NCBI RefSeq assembly: GCF_024499015.1
Contig: NZ_CP098604.1
Coordinates: 558,001 to 622,000, forward strand
DNA length: 64,000 nucleotides
Direction of reading: 5' to 3'
Source of the DNA: Xanthomonas hortorum pv. pelargonii
GTDB taxonomy: Bacteria > Pseudomonadota > Gammaproteobacteria > Xanthomonadales > Xanthomonadaceae
Part shown: positions 17,371 to 26,989 of the stretch, in pieces
Position numbering within the stretch: the stretch's first letter is position 1
Layout: every line of letters starts with the position of its first letter
Program-made: the position numbers and the translations under genes
Notes under the pieces: model-generated
Seen by the model: only the letters and a program-made list of their open reading frames with translations
The model's database searches: none
What the model was told of the DNA's origin: nothing

Positions 17371-18855
17371 GTGACATCAGTCAGCAAGCAACGGCGACAA
17401 CGTGCACAGCGCATTGCGCTGCACTTCGTGCTGATCGCCTCGTGGCTGCTACTGCTGGGTTCGGAGTACTGGTCTATCCACGAGGAACGCGCCACCGCGT
17501 TGCGCACCGCCGAAGCGCAGTCCTTGAATCTGGCCAACTCGCTTGCGCAGCATGCCGGCGACACCATGGCGATCGCTGATGCGGTGTTGTCGGGTCTGGT
17601 CGCACGGGTAGAACACGATCAGGCCTCGGCAGCCGCGCGATCAGCGATGCATGGATTTCTGGTGCGCGAGGCACGCCGCTCGGATCGGCTGCATGGCATT
17701 TTCATCTACGCCGCAGACGGCAGTTGGGTGAGTTCGTCGTTGAACAGCGCACCTAGAAAGCAGAACAATGCCGACCGCGCCTACTTCAAATATCACCGCG
17801 ATCATCGCGATGCCTTGTCGCTGGTCGGCCCGCCCGTCCAAAGCCGTTCCGATGGCAGCTGGGTGCTTACCCTGAGCCGGCGACTCAACACGCCCGGTGG
17901 CGAGTTTGCAGGGGTGGTGTTGGTCACGCTGCAACTGAAGTATTTCCAGAACTACTACAGCACTTTCGAAGTGGGCCCCAATGGCACGATCGGCATCATC
18001 AACGACGATGGCATCGTGCTGGTACGCCGGCCCGACAAACAGGGCGTGATCGGCACCTCGATCGCCGGCACCGCGATCTACGTCAACATCCGCGCACACA
18101 AACATGGCACTGCGACCTATCGCTCACCAATCGACGGTGTGAAGCGCATTTCCAGCTTCGCTCCCGCACGCCCGTATCCGTTGACCGTGCTGACCGGTGT
18201 GTCGGTGGACGATGCATTGGCAACCTGGCGGCAATCCGCACGCCAGCGGATCGTGATCGCCACGCTGGGGTTTGCACTGTTGCTGGCAGTCGGCCTCTGG
18301 CTGGATCTGCAATTGCGCCGCATGCATCGCAACGAAGCCAAACTCAGCTCCGAAGCCTGGGTGGACGCGCTCACTGGCATCGCAAACCGGCGTGCATTCG
18401 ACTACCGGCTGTCACGCGCGCTGCAGGACGCGGTGCGTCTGCAGGCACCGTTGTCGGTGCTGATGATCGATGTCGACCACTTCAAGCTCTACAACGACAC
18501 CTATGGTCATGTGAACGGCGATGCCTGCCTGCGTTTGATTGCGCGTGCGATCGCCGAGTGTTCACGGCGCAGCGACGACATTGCCGCGCGCTATGGCGGC
18601 GAAGAGTTCGGCATGATCCTGCCGCATACCGACGCTGCCGGCGCGCTGCGCTTGGCCGATGCCGTGCGCAGCGCCGTCGCCGGACTCGGCCTGATGCACC
18701 TGTCCAGCCCCACCAGCGCGCACGTCACCGTGAGCGTGGGCGCGGCGACGTTCGAACCGGGCGAAGCGCCGCGCACCCCGGATGCGTTCGTGCACGATGC
18801 CGACTCGGCGCTGTATCGCGCCAAGCAGAACGGGCGGGATCGGACGTCGGCATGA
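17371..18855 (+). CDS. Membrane diguanylate cyclase with periplasmic dCache-like sensor
   Basis: About 494 residues. Membrane segment 1 is ALHFVLIASWLLLLGSEYW, segment 2 is IVIATLGFALLLAVGLWLDL at about residues 300-320; between them is a ~250-residue periplasmic sensor of the dCache_1 type (GIFIYAADGSWVSSS, TLSRRLNTPGG). The C-terminal GGDEF domain has DALTGIANRRAFD, MIDVDHFKLYNDTYGH and active site RYGGEEF. An RxxD inhibitory site (RSDD) lies five residues before GGEEF, so product inhibition by c-di-GMP is expected. I chose GTG 17371 with AGG upstream; a longer frame goes to 17290. The signal sensed is unknown. Confidence 0.93.
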   Translation: MTSVSKQRRQRAQRIALHFVLIASWLLLLGSEYWSIHEERATALRTAEAQSLNLANSLAQHAGDTMAIADAVLSGLVARVEHDQASAAARSAMHGFLVREARRSDRLHGIFIYAADGSWVSSSLNSAPRKQNNADRAYFKYHRDHRDALSLVGPPVQSRSDGSWVLTLSRRLNTPGGEFAGVVLVTLQLKYFQNYYSTFEVGPNGTIGIINDDGIVLVRRPDKQGVIGTSIAGTAIYVNIRAHKHGTATYRSPIDGVKRISSFAPARPYPLTVLTGVSVDDALATWRQSARQRIVIATLGFALLLAVGLWLDLQLRRMHRNEAKLSSEAWVDALTGIANRRAFDYRLSRALQDAVRLQAPLSVLMIDVDHFKLYNDTYGHVNGDACLRLIARAIAECSRRSDDIAARYGGEEFGMILPHTDAAGALRLADAVRSAVAGLGLMHLSSPTSAHVTVSVGAATFEPGEAPRTPDAFVHDADSALYRAKQNGRDRTSA

Positions 18856-19057
18856 GCGAGCAATCGCACGCGTCAGATGCCAACAGGTGCAGCAATTGGT
18901 GCAACGTTTTTTACATCCCTTTTCGACGCGGTGATCCGCGAAGCAGGCAGCAACAAGGGCACTTCTACAGCAGCTTCCGGCCGACTCTCACCGCAGAGAT
19001 TGGCAACGCCATCGTGGGATTGCCCCGGCCAGAAATAGTTGGCCTGCCAAGCTAAAC

Positions 19058-22000
19058 CTAGTGCAATGCGTCGCCGTGATGCCAGAGCGCGGGAATTCTA
19101 TTTTCTCGAGGCCAGAGTTCATCCAGGGTCGGCACCTCGCGCAATCGACCGCCCAGCATCACCGCGTCGATCTTTTGCGCGTTGCGGATATCCAGGCGCG
19201 GGTCGGCCTGCAGGATCACCAGATCGGCCAGCTTGCCCACCTCCAGGCTGCCCAGTTCCGCACCGCGGCCGATGCTGCGCGCACCACCCAGGGTGGCCGC
19301 CTGCAATACCTCGACCGGGGTCATGCCACCCTCCACATGCGCCTGCATTTCCCAGTGCAGGCCGGGTCCGGCGATCTCGCCATGCGAGCCCATCGCCACC
19401 AGCCCGCCCGCACGCTGGATACGCGCCACATCGCCGGCGATGCGCGGATAAAGCATCAGCGACGGATCGATCCAGCGCTGCGACTGCACCTGCTGCATGG
19501 CCACCTCGTACGGGCGGGTTGCGCGGAACGTGGCATCGCCCAGCGGCCGATCGCGGATGACGTAGTTGTTTTGCGCCGCAGGGCCACCGTTGGCGATCAT
19601 CAGCGTTGCGTCATAGCTTGTGCCACTGCGTGCCATCAGCTCGATCACGTCGCGGTACAGCGGTGTTGGCAGTGCGTGTTCGTGCCCGGCATAGCCGTCC
19701 ATGACCTGATTGAGGTCGAGTTTCAGCGCCAGCGAGCCCTCGCTGGTGGGGCGCATGCCCAGCTCGTGCGCCGCCTGCACCAGCCACTGGCGCTGGCGGC
19801 GATTACCGACCAGATACTGTTTGACGGTGCGTGTGCGGTAGTGGTCGCGATAACGGCGAAGCAAGGCGCGCGCCTCATCCAGTGAGGCGATGCGGTTGAA
19901 CGAGAACATCGCCATGCCGGTGGTCGGCGCGCGCGCGCCCACTACCCTCCCGGCATCGACCAGATCCTGGTAGGCCAGCATGTCGATGCTCAGCGACGAT
20001 GGATCGAAGGCGGTGGTAATCCCGTAGGCCAGTCGCGCGCGCAGGCCCCAAGGCCGCATGTCGAGCAGATCGCGGCGAAAATCGGCGACGTGGTCATGCA
20101 CATCGATCAGGCCCGGAATGATGAAGCGCCCGCTGACATCGCGCAGTTGCGCGCCGGCCGGCACTTCCACGCTGCCGCGCGGACCGATCGCGGCGATGCG
20201 TCCATCGCGCACCAGCAGGTCGGCATCGGCAATGGCCTCATCGCCACGCTGCGTGAGCGCAGTGGCGCCACGCAGCAGCAGCGTGCCGCTGGCCACATCG
20301 CGCGGGACGTCCACCCTGGCTTGCACAACCTGCGTGTTCCGCCCTGGCGTTGGCACGTCTGCATCCCAGCCCGGCGCATCGGCAGCATGCAGGGCGATGT
20401 CGGCGCGTGCACGGCGGTAGACGCTGGAACCGATCGACCAGGTCATCGTGCGGCCGTCCGCGCTCCACCCGAAATAATCTGCGCCAACATCGGTGATGCG
20501 CCGATGGCGCATGCCCGGCGCCAGCAGATCGACCGTTGTTCCCTTCGCCGGCACCGGCAGCAGGTGCAACTGCTGAGCGACCTGGGCCAGCAGCCACTGG
20601 CCGTCGGGACTGATCCGCAGGTCGTCCACCGGGACGCTGCCGTCCTGGAAGTACCAACCCGGCCCCTTCACCACGATGGGTGCATCGGCAAGGCCGCTGC
20701 GCAGATCGATGCCGAGCAGGCCGCCGCTACCCATCGCGTAGACACGGTCAGCATCCGCACCGAAGTGCAGCGTGCCACCCAACGTCCCGCGATAGAGGAC
20801 CCTGGCCTGGCCGCCCTGCGCCGACAACTGTTGCAGCTGCGCCTCACGCACGCTGCCAAACACCATCGAGGCCTGCATGCGCGCCACGTTGTCGGAGGCC
20901 ACCACCAGCACGTCGCGCCCATCACGGGTGAACACCGGATGGGTGTAGTACGCGCCAGGCCCCTGGCTGAGCTGGCGCGCCGCCGCGGCGCCGGGCGCCA
21001 GTGACCAGACCTGGCCACCCTCCCCGCCTTCCCAGGTGACGTAGGTCAGCGCCTTGCCATCCGGCGCCCAGCTGGGATGGAAGGCCGGCACATCGCCGGT
21101 GGGCAGCCGCTTCGGCAGCGCGCCATCTTCCATGTCCATCAGATAGAGCGCGCCCAACGCGGAGAACGCCACCCGCGTGCCGTCCGGCGACACTGCAGGA
21201 TCCTGGATCAGCCGCGCCTGGACCGGGCCTGTTTCCTGACGGATGTCGGCGCCGGTCAATGGCCCCAGCTCCAGGTCGACCGACGCGATAAACGGAATCG
21301 CGCGCGGGGCCTCACGATCCAGCGCGATGCGCTCGAAGCGGCCGTTGCGGCTCAGCAGCAGCGCACGCCCGTCGCGCGTGAAGGCATAGCGCGGCACCAG
21401 ATCCTGCCAGCTCTGCGCCTGGCTCTGGTCATGTTCGATCGGGAAGGCGATCCAGCGGTCCTCGCCGGTGGCGAGCGTGCGCAGGCGCAGACCGGTCTGG
21501 CCCTGCTGGCGGGTGGCGTAGGCCAGCTGCTTGCCGTCCGGCGAGAGCCGCGGGCTGAAATAGGTACCGGGAAACGGCCGGCGCCCCGGAACGCCGGGCA
21601 CCGGCAAGATCGTCTCTTCCTTGCCGGTGGCCAGGTCGCGTCGCACGATCGACCACAGCTCCAGCTCGGCGCTGTCCTTGTCGCCGCTGCGGCGCGCAGC
21701 GTAGAGCTGCCTGCCATCCGGCGACACCACCGCGCCCAGCGTGCTCTGCTCGCTGCCGACGCCCTCCGCGCGGACCGGTGCGACCAGGCGTTCGCTTCCA
21801 TCCAGTCCGTAACGCCACAGCTCGTAGTCGTTAACCGACCAGCGGAAGCGGCTGGCGTACAGGGCGCTGCCATCGGGCGCCCAGGCCGGCGACACCAACA
21901 CGGTATCGTCGTCGCCGAAAGTGAGCTGCTGCGCGTCGCGCCCATCGGGCCGCATGCGCCACAGGTTTTCGGCACCGCTGCGGTCGCTGACAAAGGCGAT

Positions 22001-22408
22001 CCAGTGTCCGTCCGGCGAAAACGTCGGCTGGCTGTCGAAGCCCAGGCCACGGCTGATCGCCTTGGCCCGGCCGCCACCGGCGTCCAGCGTGTACAGATCA
22101 CCGAGCAGGTCGAACACCAGCCGGCCATCGCGCGGCGATACGTCCAGCCCCATCCAGGTGCCTTCATCGGTCTCGAAGGCGATGCGGCGCGTGGCCTGCA
22201 ACGGCAGCGTCTGTCCCGGTGCCTGCTGCGGGCGCGGCACGCTGGCCGCCGCGGTTGTACCTGCAGCATCGGCCAGCCACGGCAGCGGCAGGTGCTCGGG
22301 CAGCGGCAGGTGCTCGGCGGGATCGTGGGCCAGCGCGGCAGCCGCGGCGATCGACAGACAGCCCATCAGGCCAAGACCGAACCACTGACGCACGCCACGC
22401 TCCTTCAT
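19058..22408 (-). CDS. Secreted TolB-like propeller plus amidohydrolase fusion
   Basis: About 1116 residues: signal peptide (GLGLMGCLSIAAAAALA), then PD40/TolB-type beta-propeller repeats over ~70-640 (SQPTFSPDGHWIAFVSDRSG and six or more similar FSPDG/VSPDG units), then an amidohydrolase TIM barrel over ~690-1116. The barrel has the metal motif IIPGLIDVHDHV (HxH) and late MGSHGEIAGPGLHWEMQAH and GSLEVGKLADLVIL. Such two-part proteins hydrolyse peptides or cyclic amides in the periplasm; the substrate is unknown. The AGGAGG is 11 bases from ATG 22408. It follows the TonB receptor by 83 bases on the same strand, so the receptor may import what this enzyme cleaves, or its product. Confidence 0.93.
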   Translation of the reverse strand: MKERGVRQWFGLGLMGCLSIAAAAALAHDPAEHLPLPEHLPLPWLADAAGTTAAASVPRPQQAPGQTLPLQATRRIAFETDEGTWMGLDVSPRDGRLVFDLLGDLYTLDAGGGRAKAISRGLGFDSQPTFSPDGHWIAFVSDRSGAENLWRMRPDGRDAQQLTFGDDDTVLVSPAWAPDGSALYASRFRWSVNDYELWRYGLDGSERLVAPVRAEGVGSEQSTLGAVVSPDGRQLYAARRSGDKDSAELELWSIVRRDLATGKEETILPVPGVPGRRPFPGTYFSPRLSPDGKQLAYATRQQGQTGLRLRTLATGEDRWIAFPIEHDQSQAQSWQDLVPRYAFTRDGRALLLSRNGRFERIALDREAPRAIPFIASVDLELGPLTGADIRQETGPVQARLIQDPAVSPDGTRVAFSALGALYLMDMEDGALPKRLPTGDVPAFHPSWAPDGKALTYVTWEGGEGGQVWSLAPGAAAARQLSQGPGAYYTHPVFTRDGRDVLVVASDNVARMQASMVFGSVREAQLQQLSAQGGQARVLYRGTLGGTLHFGADADRVYAMGSGGLLGIDLRSGLADAPIVVKGPGWYFQDGSVPVDDLRISPDGQWLLAQVAQQLHLLPVPAKGTTVDLLAPGMRHRRITDVGADYFGWSADGRTMTWSIGSSVYRRARADIALHAADAPGWDADVPTPGRNTQVVQARVDVPRDVASGTLLLRGATALTQRGDEAIADADLLVRDGRIAAIGPRGSVEVPAGAQLRDVSGRFIIPGLIDVHDHVADFRRDLLDMRPWGLRARLAYGITTAFDPSSLSIDMLAYQDLVDAGRVVGARAPTTGMAMFSFNRIASLDEARALLRRYRDHYRTRTVKQYLVGNRRQRQWLVQAAHELGMRPTSEGSLALKLDLNQVMDGYAGHEHALPTPLYRDVIELMARSGTSYDATLMIANGGPAAQNNYVIRDRPLGDATFRATRPYEVAMQQVQSQRWIDPSLMLYPRIAGDVARIQRAGGLVAMGSHGEIAGPGLHWEMQAHVEGGMTPVEVLQAATLGGARSIGRGAELGSLEVGKLADLVILQADPRLDIRNAQKIDAVMLGGRLREVPTLDELWPRENRIPALWHHGDALH

Positions 22409-22491
22409 CAAGGCGCCACCCTCCTCAGGCGGCGTCGGATCATGCCAGAGGCCTGCGTGCTTGCATCGCGCAGGCGGGTTTCAAGCACGGC

Positions 22492-24690
22492 TCACAGATC
22501 GATCGAGAACGAGACGGTGAACGTGCGCGGCGCGGCCAGGACCAGATAATTCGCACCCGAAGCGCCACCGACCGACGACCAGAAGCTGCGGTCGAACAGG
22601 TTGTCCACGCGCGCACGCACGCTCCAGGCCTTGCCGGCGGCCTGGAACGCATAGCGCGCGCCCAGGTCGAAACGCGTCCAGGACGGAATTTCCAGCACGT
22701 TGACCGCATCGGCGTATTGACGATCGGTATAGACCGCGCGCCCGTCGAGCGTCAGGCCCGGCAGCGCAGCGATATCCCATTCCAGGCCCAGATTGGCCTG
22801 TTTTTCCGGCACACCGAGCACGTCGTTGCCTTCGTTCACGCCGTCCTGGGTCTTGTTGTAGCCGGCATCCAGCAACGTGATGCCGCCCAGTGCGCGCAGG
22901 CCGTCGATCGGCTGGCCGTAGAAGCTCAGCTCCAGGCCCTGGTTGCGCTGCTCGCCGTCGGTGGTCAGGCGTGCGTTGCTGACGATGGTATTGGGCTGAT
23001 TGATGCGGAACAGCGCCGCGGTTGCGCCGTAGCTGCCGGCGTCGTACTTGGCGCCGATTTCGAACTGCTTGGACTTGAACGGCGCCAGCAGTTCACCGGC
23101 GTTTTCCAGCGGCGTGCTGCCGGACACGGCAGGCACTTCCTGGCCAGGCAACAGGGCTTCGGCGTAATTGGCATACAGCGACACCGCACGGCCGAACTTG
23201 AAGACGACTGCGCCGACCGGGGTCACCACACTGTCGCTGTAGCTGCTGAGTCGCGCGCCGGTGTTGTAGTCGTAACCGTACTGCTCCAGCGTCTGGTGGC
23301 GTGCGCCCAGGGTCAGCAGGATGCGGCCGTCATCGAAGGCCAGCGTGTCGGCGATGGCGACGCTGCGGGTCTCGTTCTTGCTGGTGGTCAGCGGCTCGAA
23401 CAGCACGCCACCGGGGAACAGGCCACTCAGCGGCGCCACCGCCACCGGGTCGTACAACGTACCCACCGCCGTGCCGTAGCTGCCGAATGCAAAGGCATTC
23501 TTCGAGTCCAGCTTGAAGGCCGACGCCGATGCACTCAGGCGATGACCGACGCGGCCGGTGTCGAACGTCGCGCGGATGCCGACATCGCCGGTGGTGACCT
23601 TGTCTTCCCGGTAGTTGTCGAAGCGGCCGGTGTTCAAATTGCCGGCGGCATCGGCGTTTGGATTCGCCAGCACGTTGTGCTCGTCGCTGTCGCGCATGCC
23701 GATCGCCGCCCAGGCCATGACGCTGTCGGTCAGGTCGTATTCGGCCCGGATCACGCCGAAGGTGTCGCGCTCTTGGGCGAAGGTCCAAGGCTGGGCGAAG
23801 TTGATATCGGCATCGGGTGCGATCGGAATTCCACCCACCGGAGTGATGCTCGGACGCGGACGGTCGGTACGCTGGTCCTGCCAGCCGATGTCAGCTGACA
23901 GGCGCAGCCGCTCGCCACGAAAATCCACGCCCAGCGAACCCATGCCCAGCTCGCGATCCTCGTCGGTGGCGTTCTCGCCATCGCGGCGCGCGAGGTTGGC
24001 GCGCAGCCCCCAGGCACGGTCCGGGCCGAAGCGGTAGGACGCATCCGCCGCGCCATACACCTGGCCGCCGGTTTCGGTGCCCAGCGTCAGCCGGGTAACG
24101 TCATTCTCGCCAGCGCGCTTGGGCACCAGATTGAACGCGCCGCCGACCCCGCTGCCGCCGGGTGCGGCGCCGTTGATGAAACTGTTGGCGCCGCGAAACA
24201 CTTCCACCCGCTCCAGGAACTCGGCCGCCACGTATTGACGCGGCAGCAGGCCGTACAGGCCGTTGTAGCTCATGTCGTCGGAGAACACGGGGAAGCCGCG
24301 CACCACGTACAACTCCTGGAAGTTGCCGAACCCACGCGCCACCCGCACCGCCGGGTCGTTCTGCACCACGTCGGCCACGCTGCGCGCCTGCTGGTTGCGC
24401 ATCAACTCGGCGGTGAAGTTCATGCTGTTGAACGGCGTGTCCATCACGTCGAGGTTGCCGAACAGACCGACGCGGCCGCCGGTGGCGACCTGGCCGCCGG
24501 CATAGTCGGGCGGCAGCTCGACCTGCGAACCGTCCGCAGTGACGGTCAACGTGTCGAGCGTCTTGGCAGTGTCGAGGGGCGTTGCAGCTTGCTGCGACCA
24601 CGCGATCGGCGCGGCGCAGAAACAGGCGATGGCAACGGCAAGTCGCGCGCGCGGACGCAGCGACAGGAAATGCGGAACATGGGCGCGCAT
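22492..24690 (-). CDS. TonB-dependent siderophore-type outer-membrane receptor
   Basis: About 732 residues. Signal peptide to about residue 33 (AVAIACFCAAPIAWSQ), possible TonB box LDTLTVTAD, plug domain with VVQNDPAVRVARGFGNFQEL and NGAAPGGSGVGGAFNLVPKR, and a 22-strand barrel that ends in the outer-membrane C-terminus FTVSFSIDL. It is of the FhuA/FoxA-like siderophore group. I start at ATG 24690, because the signal peptide follows; the frame extends to 24768. A 9-bp inverted repeat (24692-24700 with 24737-24745) sits just before the start. No Fur box was seen. Confidence 0.93.
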   Translation of the reverse strand: MRAHVPHFLSLRPRARLAVAIACFCAAPIAWSQQAATPLDTAKTLDTLTVTADGSQVELPPDYAGGQVATGGRVGLFGNLDVMDTPFNSMNFTAELMRNQQARSVADVVQNDPAVRVARGFGNFQELYVVRGFPVFSDDMSYNGLYGLLPRQYVAAEFLERVEVFRGANSFINGAAPGGSGVGGAFNLVPKRAGENDVTRLTLGTETGGQVYGAADASYRFGPDRAWGLRANLARRDGENATDEDRELGMGSLGVDFRGERLRLSADIGWQDQRTDRPRPSITPVGGIPIAPDADINFAQPWTFAQERDTFGVIRAEYDLTDSVMAWAAIGMRDSDEHNVLANPNADAAGNLNTGRFDNYREDKVTTGDVGIRATFDTGRVGHRLSASASAFKLDSKNAFAFGSYGTAVGTLYDPVAVAPLSGLFPGGVLFEPLTTSKNETRSVAIADTLAFDDGRILLTLGARHQTLEQYGYDYNTGARLSSYSDSVVTPVGAVVFKFGRAVSLYANYAEALLPGQEVPAVSGSTPLENAGELLAPFKSKQFEIGAKYDAGSYGATAALFRINQPNTIVSNARLTTDGEQRNQGLELSFYGQPIDGLRALGGITLLDAGYNKTQDGVNEGNDVLGVPEKQANLGLEWDIAALPGLTLDGRAVYTDRQYADAVNVLEIPSWTRFDLGARYAFQAAGKAWSVRARVDNLFDRSFWSSVGGASGANYLVLAAPRTFTVSFSIDL

Positions 24691-24991
24691 GCAGGGAACC
24701 TGGTCAGCTTGGAGTGAGACGCTGGCTGGGGACGCGGGTTCCCTGGCTGAGAAGCCGTCCAGGAGCACGCAGACGACGTGGAATTATTGCACCTTTCGCT
24801 TGGCGCCCCGAGTTGATGACATCGGTGTTGGCAAGACGCTGGGCATCGGCGTTGGCCTGCCTTGGCTAGGCCGCCACAGCTGCACGCCACGTGCATGTAC
24901 CCAGCGCGCGCGACAGTCCAGCGTCAACAGCAAAAATCCCGGTAGGCGCAAGACCTTACCGGGATTCTGGTGACACAAAGTGCTGTCGAGA
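24691..24991. other. 301-base leader/terminator region
   Basis: It holds the 5' leader of the TonB receptor, including the inverted repeat CAGGGAACC/GGTTCCCTG next to the start codon, and the ssb terminator at its right end. No gene is seen. Confidence 0.7.
24932..24966 (-). terminator. Rho-independent terminator of ssb
   Basis: Read on the minus strand, a 10-bp stem AATCCCGGTA/TACCGGGATT (24957-24966 and 24935-24944) is followed by TTTTTG. It lies 25 bases beyond the ssb stop. Confidence 0.85.
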
Positions 24992-25516
24992 TCAGAACGG
25001 AATATCGTCATCGGCAAAGTCGTCCATCGGCGGCGCGGACTGCTGCTGGGCCGGCTGCTGACGACGCGGGGCATAATCCTGACCGCCGCCCTGACCGCCA
25101 CCGCCGCCACCCTGCTGCTGGCGCGGCGCCTGCGCGCGCTGCGGACGATCGCCGCCCATGCCACCGCCACCACCGCCTTCACCACGGCCGCCGAGCATCT
25201 GCATCTCGTTGGCGACGATGTCGGTGCTGTACTTTTCCACGCCGTCCTGGCCGGTGTACTTGTCGTAGCGCAACTCGCCTTCGACGTACACCTGCGAGCC
25301 CTTGCGCAGGTACTCACCGGCGATTTCGCCCAGCTTTCCGAAGAACACCACGCGGTGCCACTCGGTGCGCTCCTGGTTGTTGCCTTCGCGGTCCTTGCGC
25401 ATGCTGGTCGTGGCCAGGCTCACGCGGGTGATCGCCATGCCGGCCTGGGTGTACTTGGTGTCGGGATCGTTGCCGAGGTTGCCGACGAGGATGACTTTGT
25501 TGATGCCGCGGGCCAT
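24992..25516 (-). CDS. ssb: Single-stranded DNA-binding protein
   Basis: A 174-residue SSB. The OB-fold covers residues ~1-112 ([56 protein letters not shown]), then a Gly/Gln-rich disordered linker and the acidic tip [10 protein letters not shown] that recruits partners such as Exo I, RecO and PriA. Length and order match the gammaproteobacterial enzyme. A longer frame upstream to 26785 is a shadow of the polyprenyl synthase gene; ATG 25516 gives the universal N-terminus. It is divergent from ispB. Confidence 0.98.
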   Translation of the reverse strand: MARGINKVILVGNLGNDPDTKYTQAGMAITRVSLATTSMRKDREGNNQERTEWHRVVFFGKLGEIAGEYLRKGSQVYVEGELRYDKYTGQDGVEKYSTDIVANEMQMLGGRGEGGGGGGMGGDRPQRAQAPRQQQGGGGGGQGGGQDYAPRRQQPAQQQSAPPMDDFADDDIPF

Positions 25517-25758
25517 AGATAGTTCCGAGATGGTGCGCCGGCGCCAGTGGGGCGCGGCGGTGAATGTCTTGGCGCCAATGTTACCGCACTCCCCGCGCCC
25601 GACACCGGCGCGTTGGCGCACCTGCGGGCCGGGGAATACCGCGCGGACAGGTCGGGATCCGGCATCTCCGCGCCATGCCGGCATCAAGCGCCACAAGGGT
25701 TTGCGACCGATGTGAAGGCCGGCGACAGCGCCGGCGGGACGGATCTGGCCCAGGCACC

Positions 25759-25764
25759 TATAAT
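25759..25764 (+). promoter_or_regulatory. Possible -10 element of the polyprenyl synthase gene
   Basis: A perfect TATAAT lies 25 bases before the start codon. No good -35 is present at 16-18 bases upstream, so it may be a leaderless-short or activator-dependent promoter, or chance. Confidence 0.35.
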
Positions 25765-25789
25765 CCACGTACATCACGAACGCCTGCGC

Positions 25790-26788
25790 ATGACCATCGC
25801 CGAAGACCTCCCCACCGTTCTGGGCCTGCCCCAGATCCAGTCCCTCGCCGCGCCCGACATGGCTGCGGTGGATGCGTTGATCCGCCGTCGTCTGGCGTCG
25901 GACGTCGTGCTGATCAACCAGATTGCCGATCACATCATCTCCGCCGGCGGCAAACGCCTGCGTCCGATGCTGGTGATGCTTGCCGGCCACGCCGCCGGCG
26001 GCTCCGGCCCGGAGCACCATCAGCTGGCGGCGATCGTCGAGTTCATCCACACCTCCACGCTGCTGCACGACGATGTGGTGGACGAATCGGATCTGCGCCG
26101 TGGCCGAAGCACCGCCAATGCGCTGTGGGGCAATGCGCCCAGCGTATTGGTGGGGGATTTTCTGTATTCGCGCAGCTTCCAGCTGATGGTCGAGCTGGAC
26201 CGCATGGAAGTCATGCAGATCCTGGCCGACACCACCAACCGCATCGCCGAAGGCGAAGTGCTGCAGCTGCTGCACGTGCATAACCCCGACACCGACGAAG
26301 CCGCCTACCTGCGCGTGATCGAGCGCAAGACCGCGGTGCTGTTCGCGGCCGGCACGCGCCTGGGCGCGTTGGCTTCCGGCGCGGATGCGCACGTGCAGCA
26401 ACGCCTGTACGACTACGGCATGCAGCTGGGCTTTGCCTTCCAGATCGCCGACGACGTGCTCGACTACGCCGCCGACGCCAGCGACCTGGGCAAGAACCTG
26501 GGCGACGATCTGGCCGAAGGCAAGGCCACGCTGCCACTGATCCACGCCATGGCGCATTCGGATGCGACCACCAGGGAGCGCCTGCGCCAGATCGTCGAAC
26601 AAGGCGATGCGAGCGCAATGCCTGAGGTGCTGGCGGCGATTCACGCCACCGGTGGTTTGGACTACAGCCGCCAGCGCGCGGCCGAATATGCCGCCGCTGC
26701 CGAACAGGCGTTGGATGGCTTGCCAGCCAGCCCTGCGGTTGCCGCACTCCGCGGCCTGGCGCGTTACGCCGTGGAACGCACGCATTGA
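25790..26788 (+). CDS. ispB: Polyprenyl (octaprenyl) diphosphate synthase
   Basis: A 332-residue trans-prenyltransferase. The first Asp-rich motif is LLHDDVVDE with the preceding [11 protein letters not shown] (diphosphate-binding), the second is [12 protein letters not shown] followed by [19 protein letters not shown]. It makes the side chain of ubiquinone by adding isopentenyl units to farnesyl diphosphate. The length fits IspB rather than IspA (about 300). The start [13 protein letters not shown] at 25790 is chosen over the open frame from 25547, since family members begin here. A hairpin terminator follows the stop. Confidence 0.96.
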   Translation: MTIAEDLPTVLGLPQIQSLAAPDMAAVDALIRRRLASDVVLINQIADHIISAGGKRLRPMLVMLAGHAAGGSGPEHHQLAAIVEFIHTSTLLHDDVVDESDLRRGRSTANALWGNAPSVLVGDFLYSRSFQLMVELDRMEVMQILADTTNRIAEGEVLQLLHVHNPDTDEAAYLRVIERKTAVLFAAGTRLGALASGADAHVQQRLYDYGMQLGFAFQIADDVLDYAADASDLGKNLGDDLAEGKATLPLIHAMAHSDATTRERLRQIVEQGDASAMPEVLAAIHATGGLDYSRQRAAEYAAAAEQALDGLPASPAVAALRGLARYAVERTH

Positions 26789-26794
26789 TCGAGC

Positions 26795-26824
26795 GGCGTT
26801 GGCGCCATACCGGTCGCCAACGCC
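26795..26824 (+). terminator. Terminator-like hairpin after ispB
   Basis: A 10-bp stem GGCGTTGGCG/CGCCAACGCC with a 10-base loop starts 6 bases after the ispB stop and is followed by TTCGTTG. It separates ispB from the convergent murD2. Confidence 0.7.
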
Positions 26825-26989
26825 TTCGTTGAAGAAATCTTCTAGCGCAGGGAACGCGTAGTTGGCTGCGCGCAGGCCCTACAGGCACACGGTGCCAACG
26901 CACTTGCCGGAGTGAAGCGGATGGACGAAACCGCGCCTGGTGCGAATGTTGTGGTGCGCTGATCGGCACCTGATCGGCGCCGATTGAAC

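Noticed and set aside
25547..25789. N-terminal extension of the polyprenyl synthase
   Set aside because: The open frame continues upstream, but the extra residues show no fold and the family begins at [10 protein letters not shown]. The promoter-like TATAAT also lies in this stretch.
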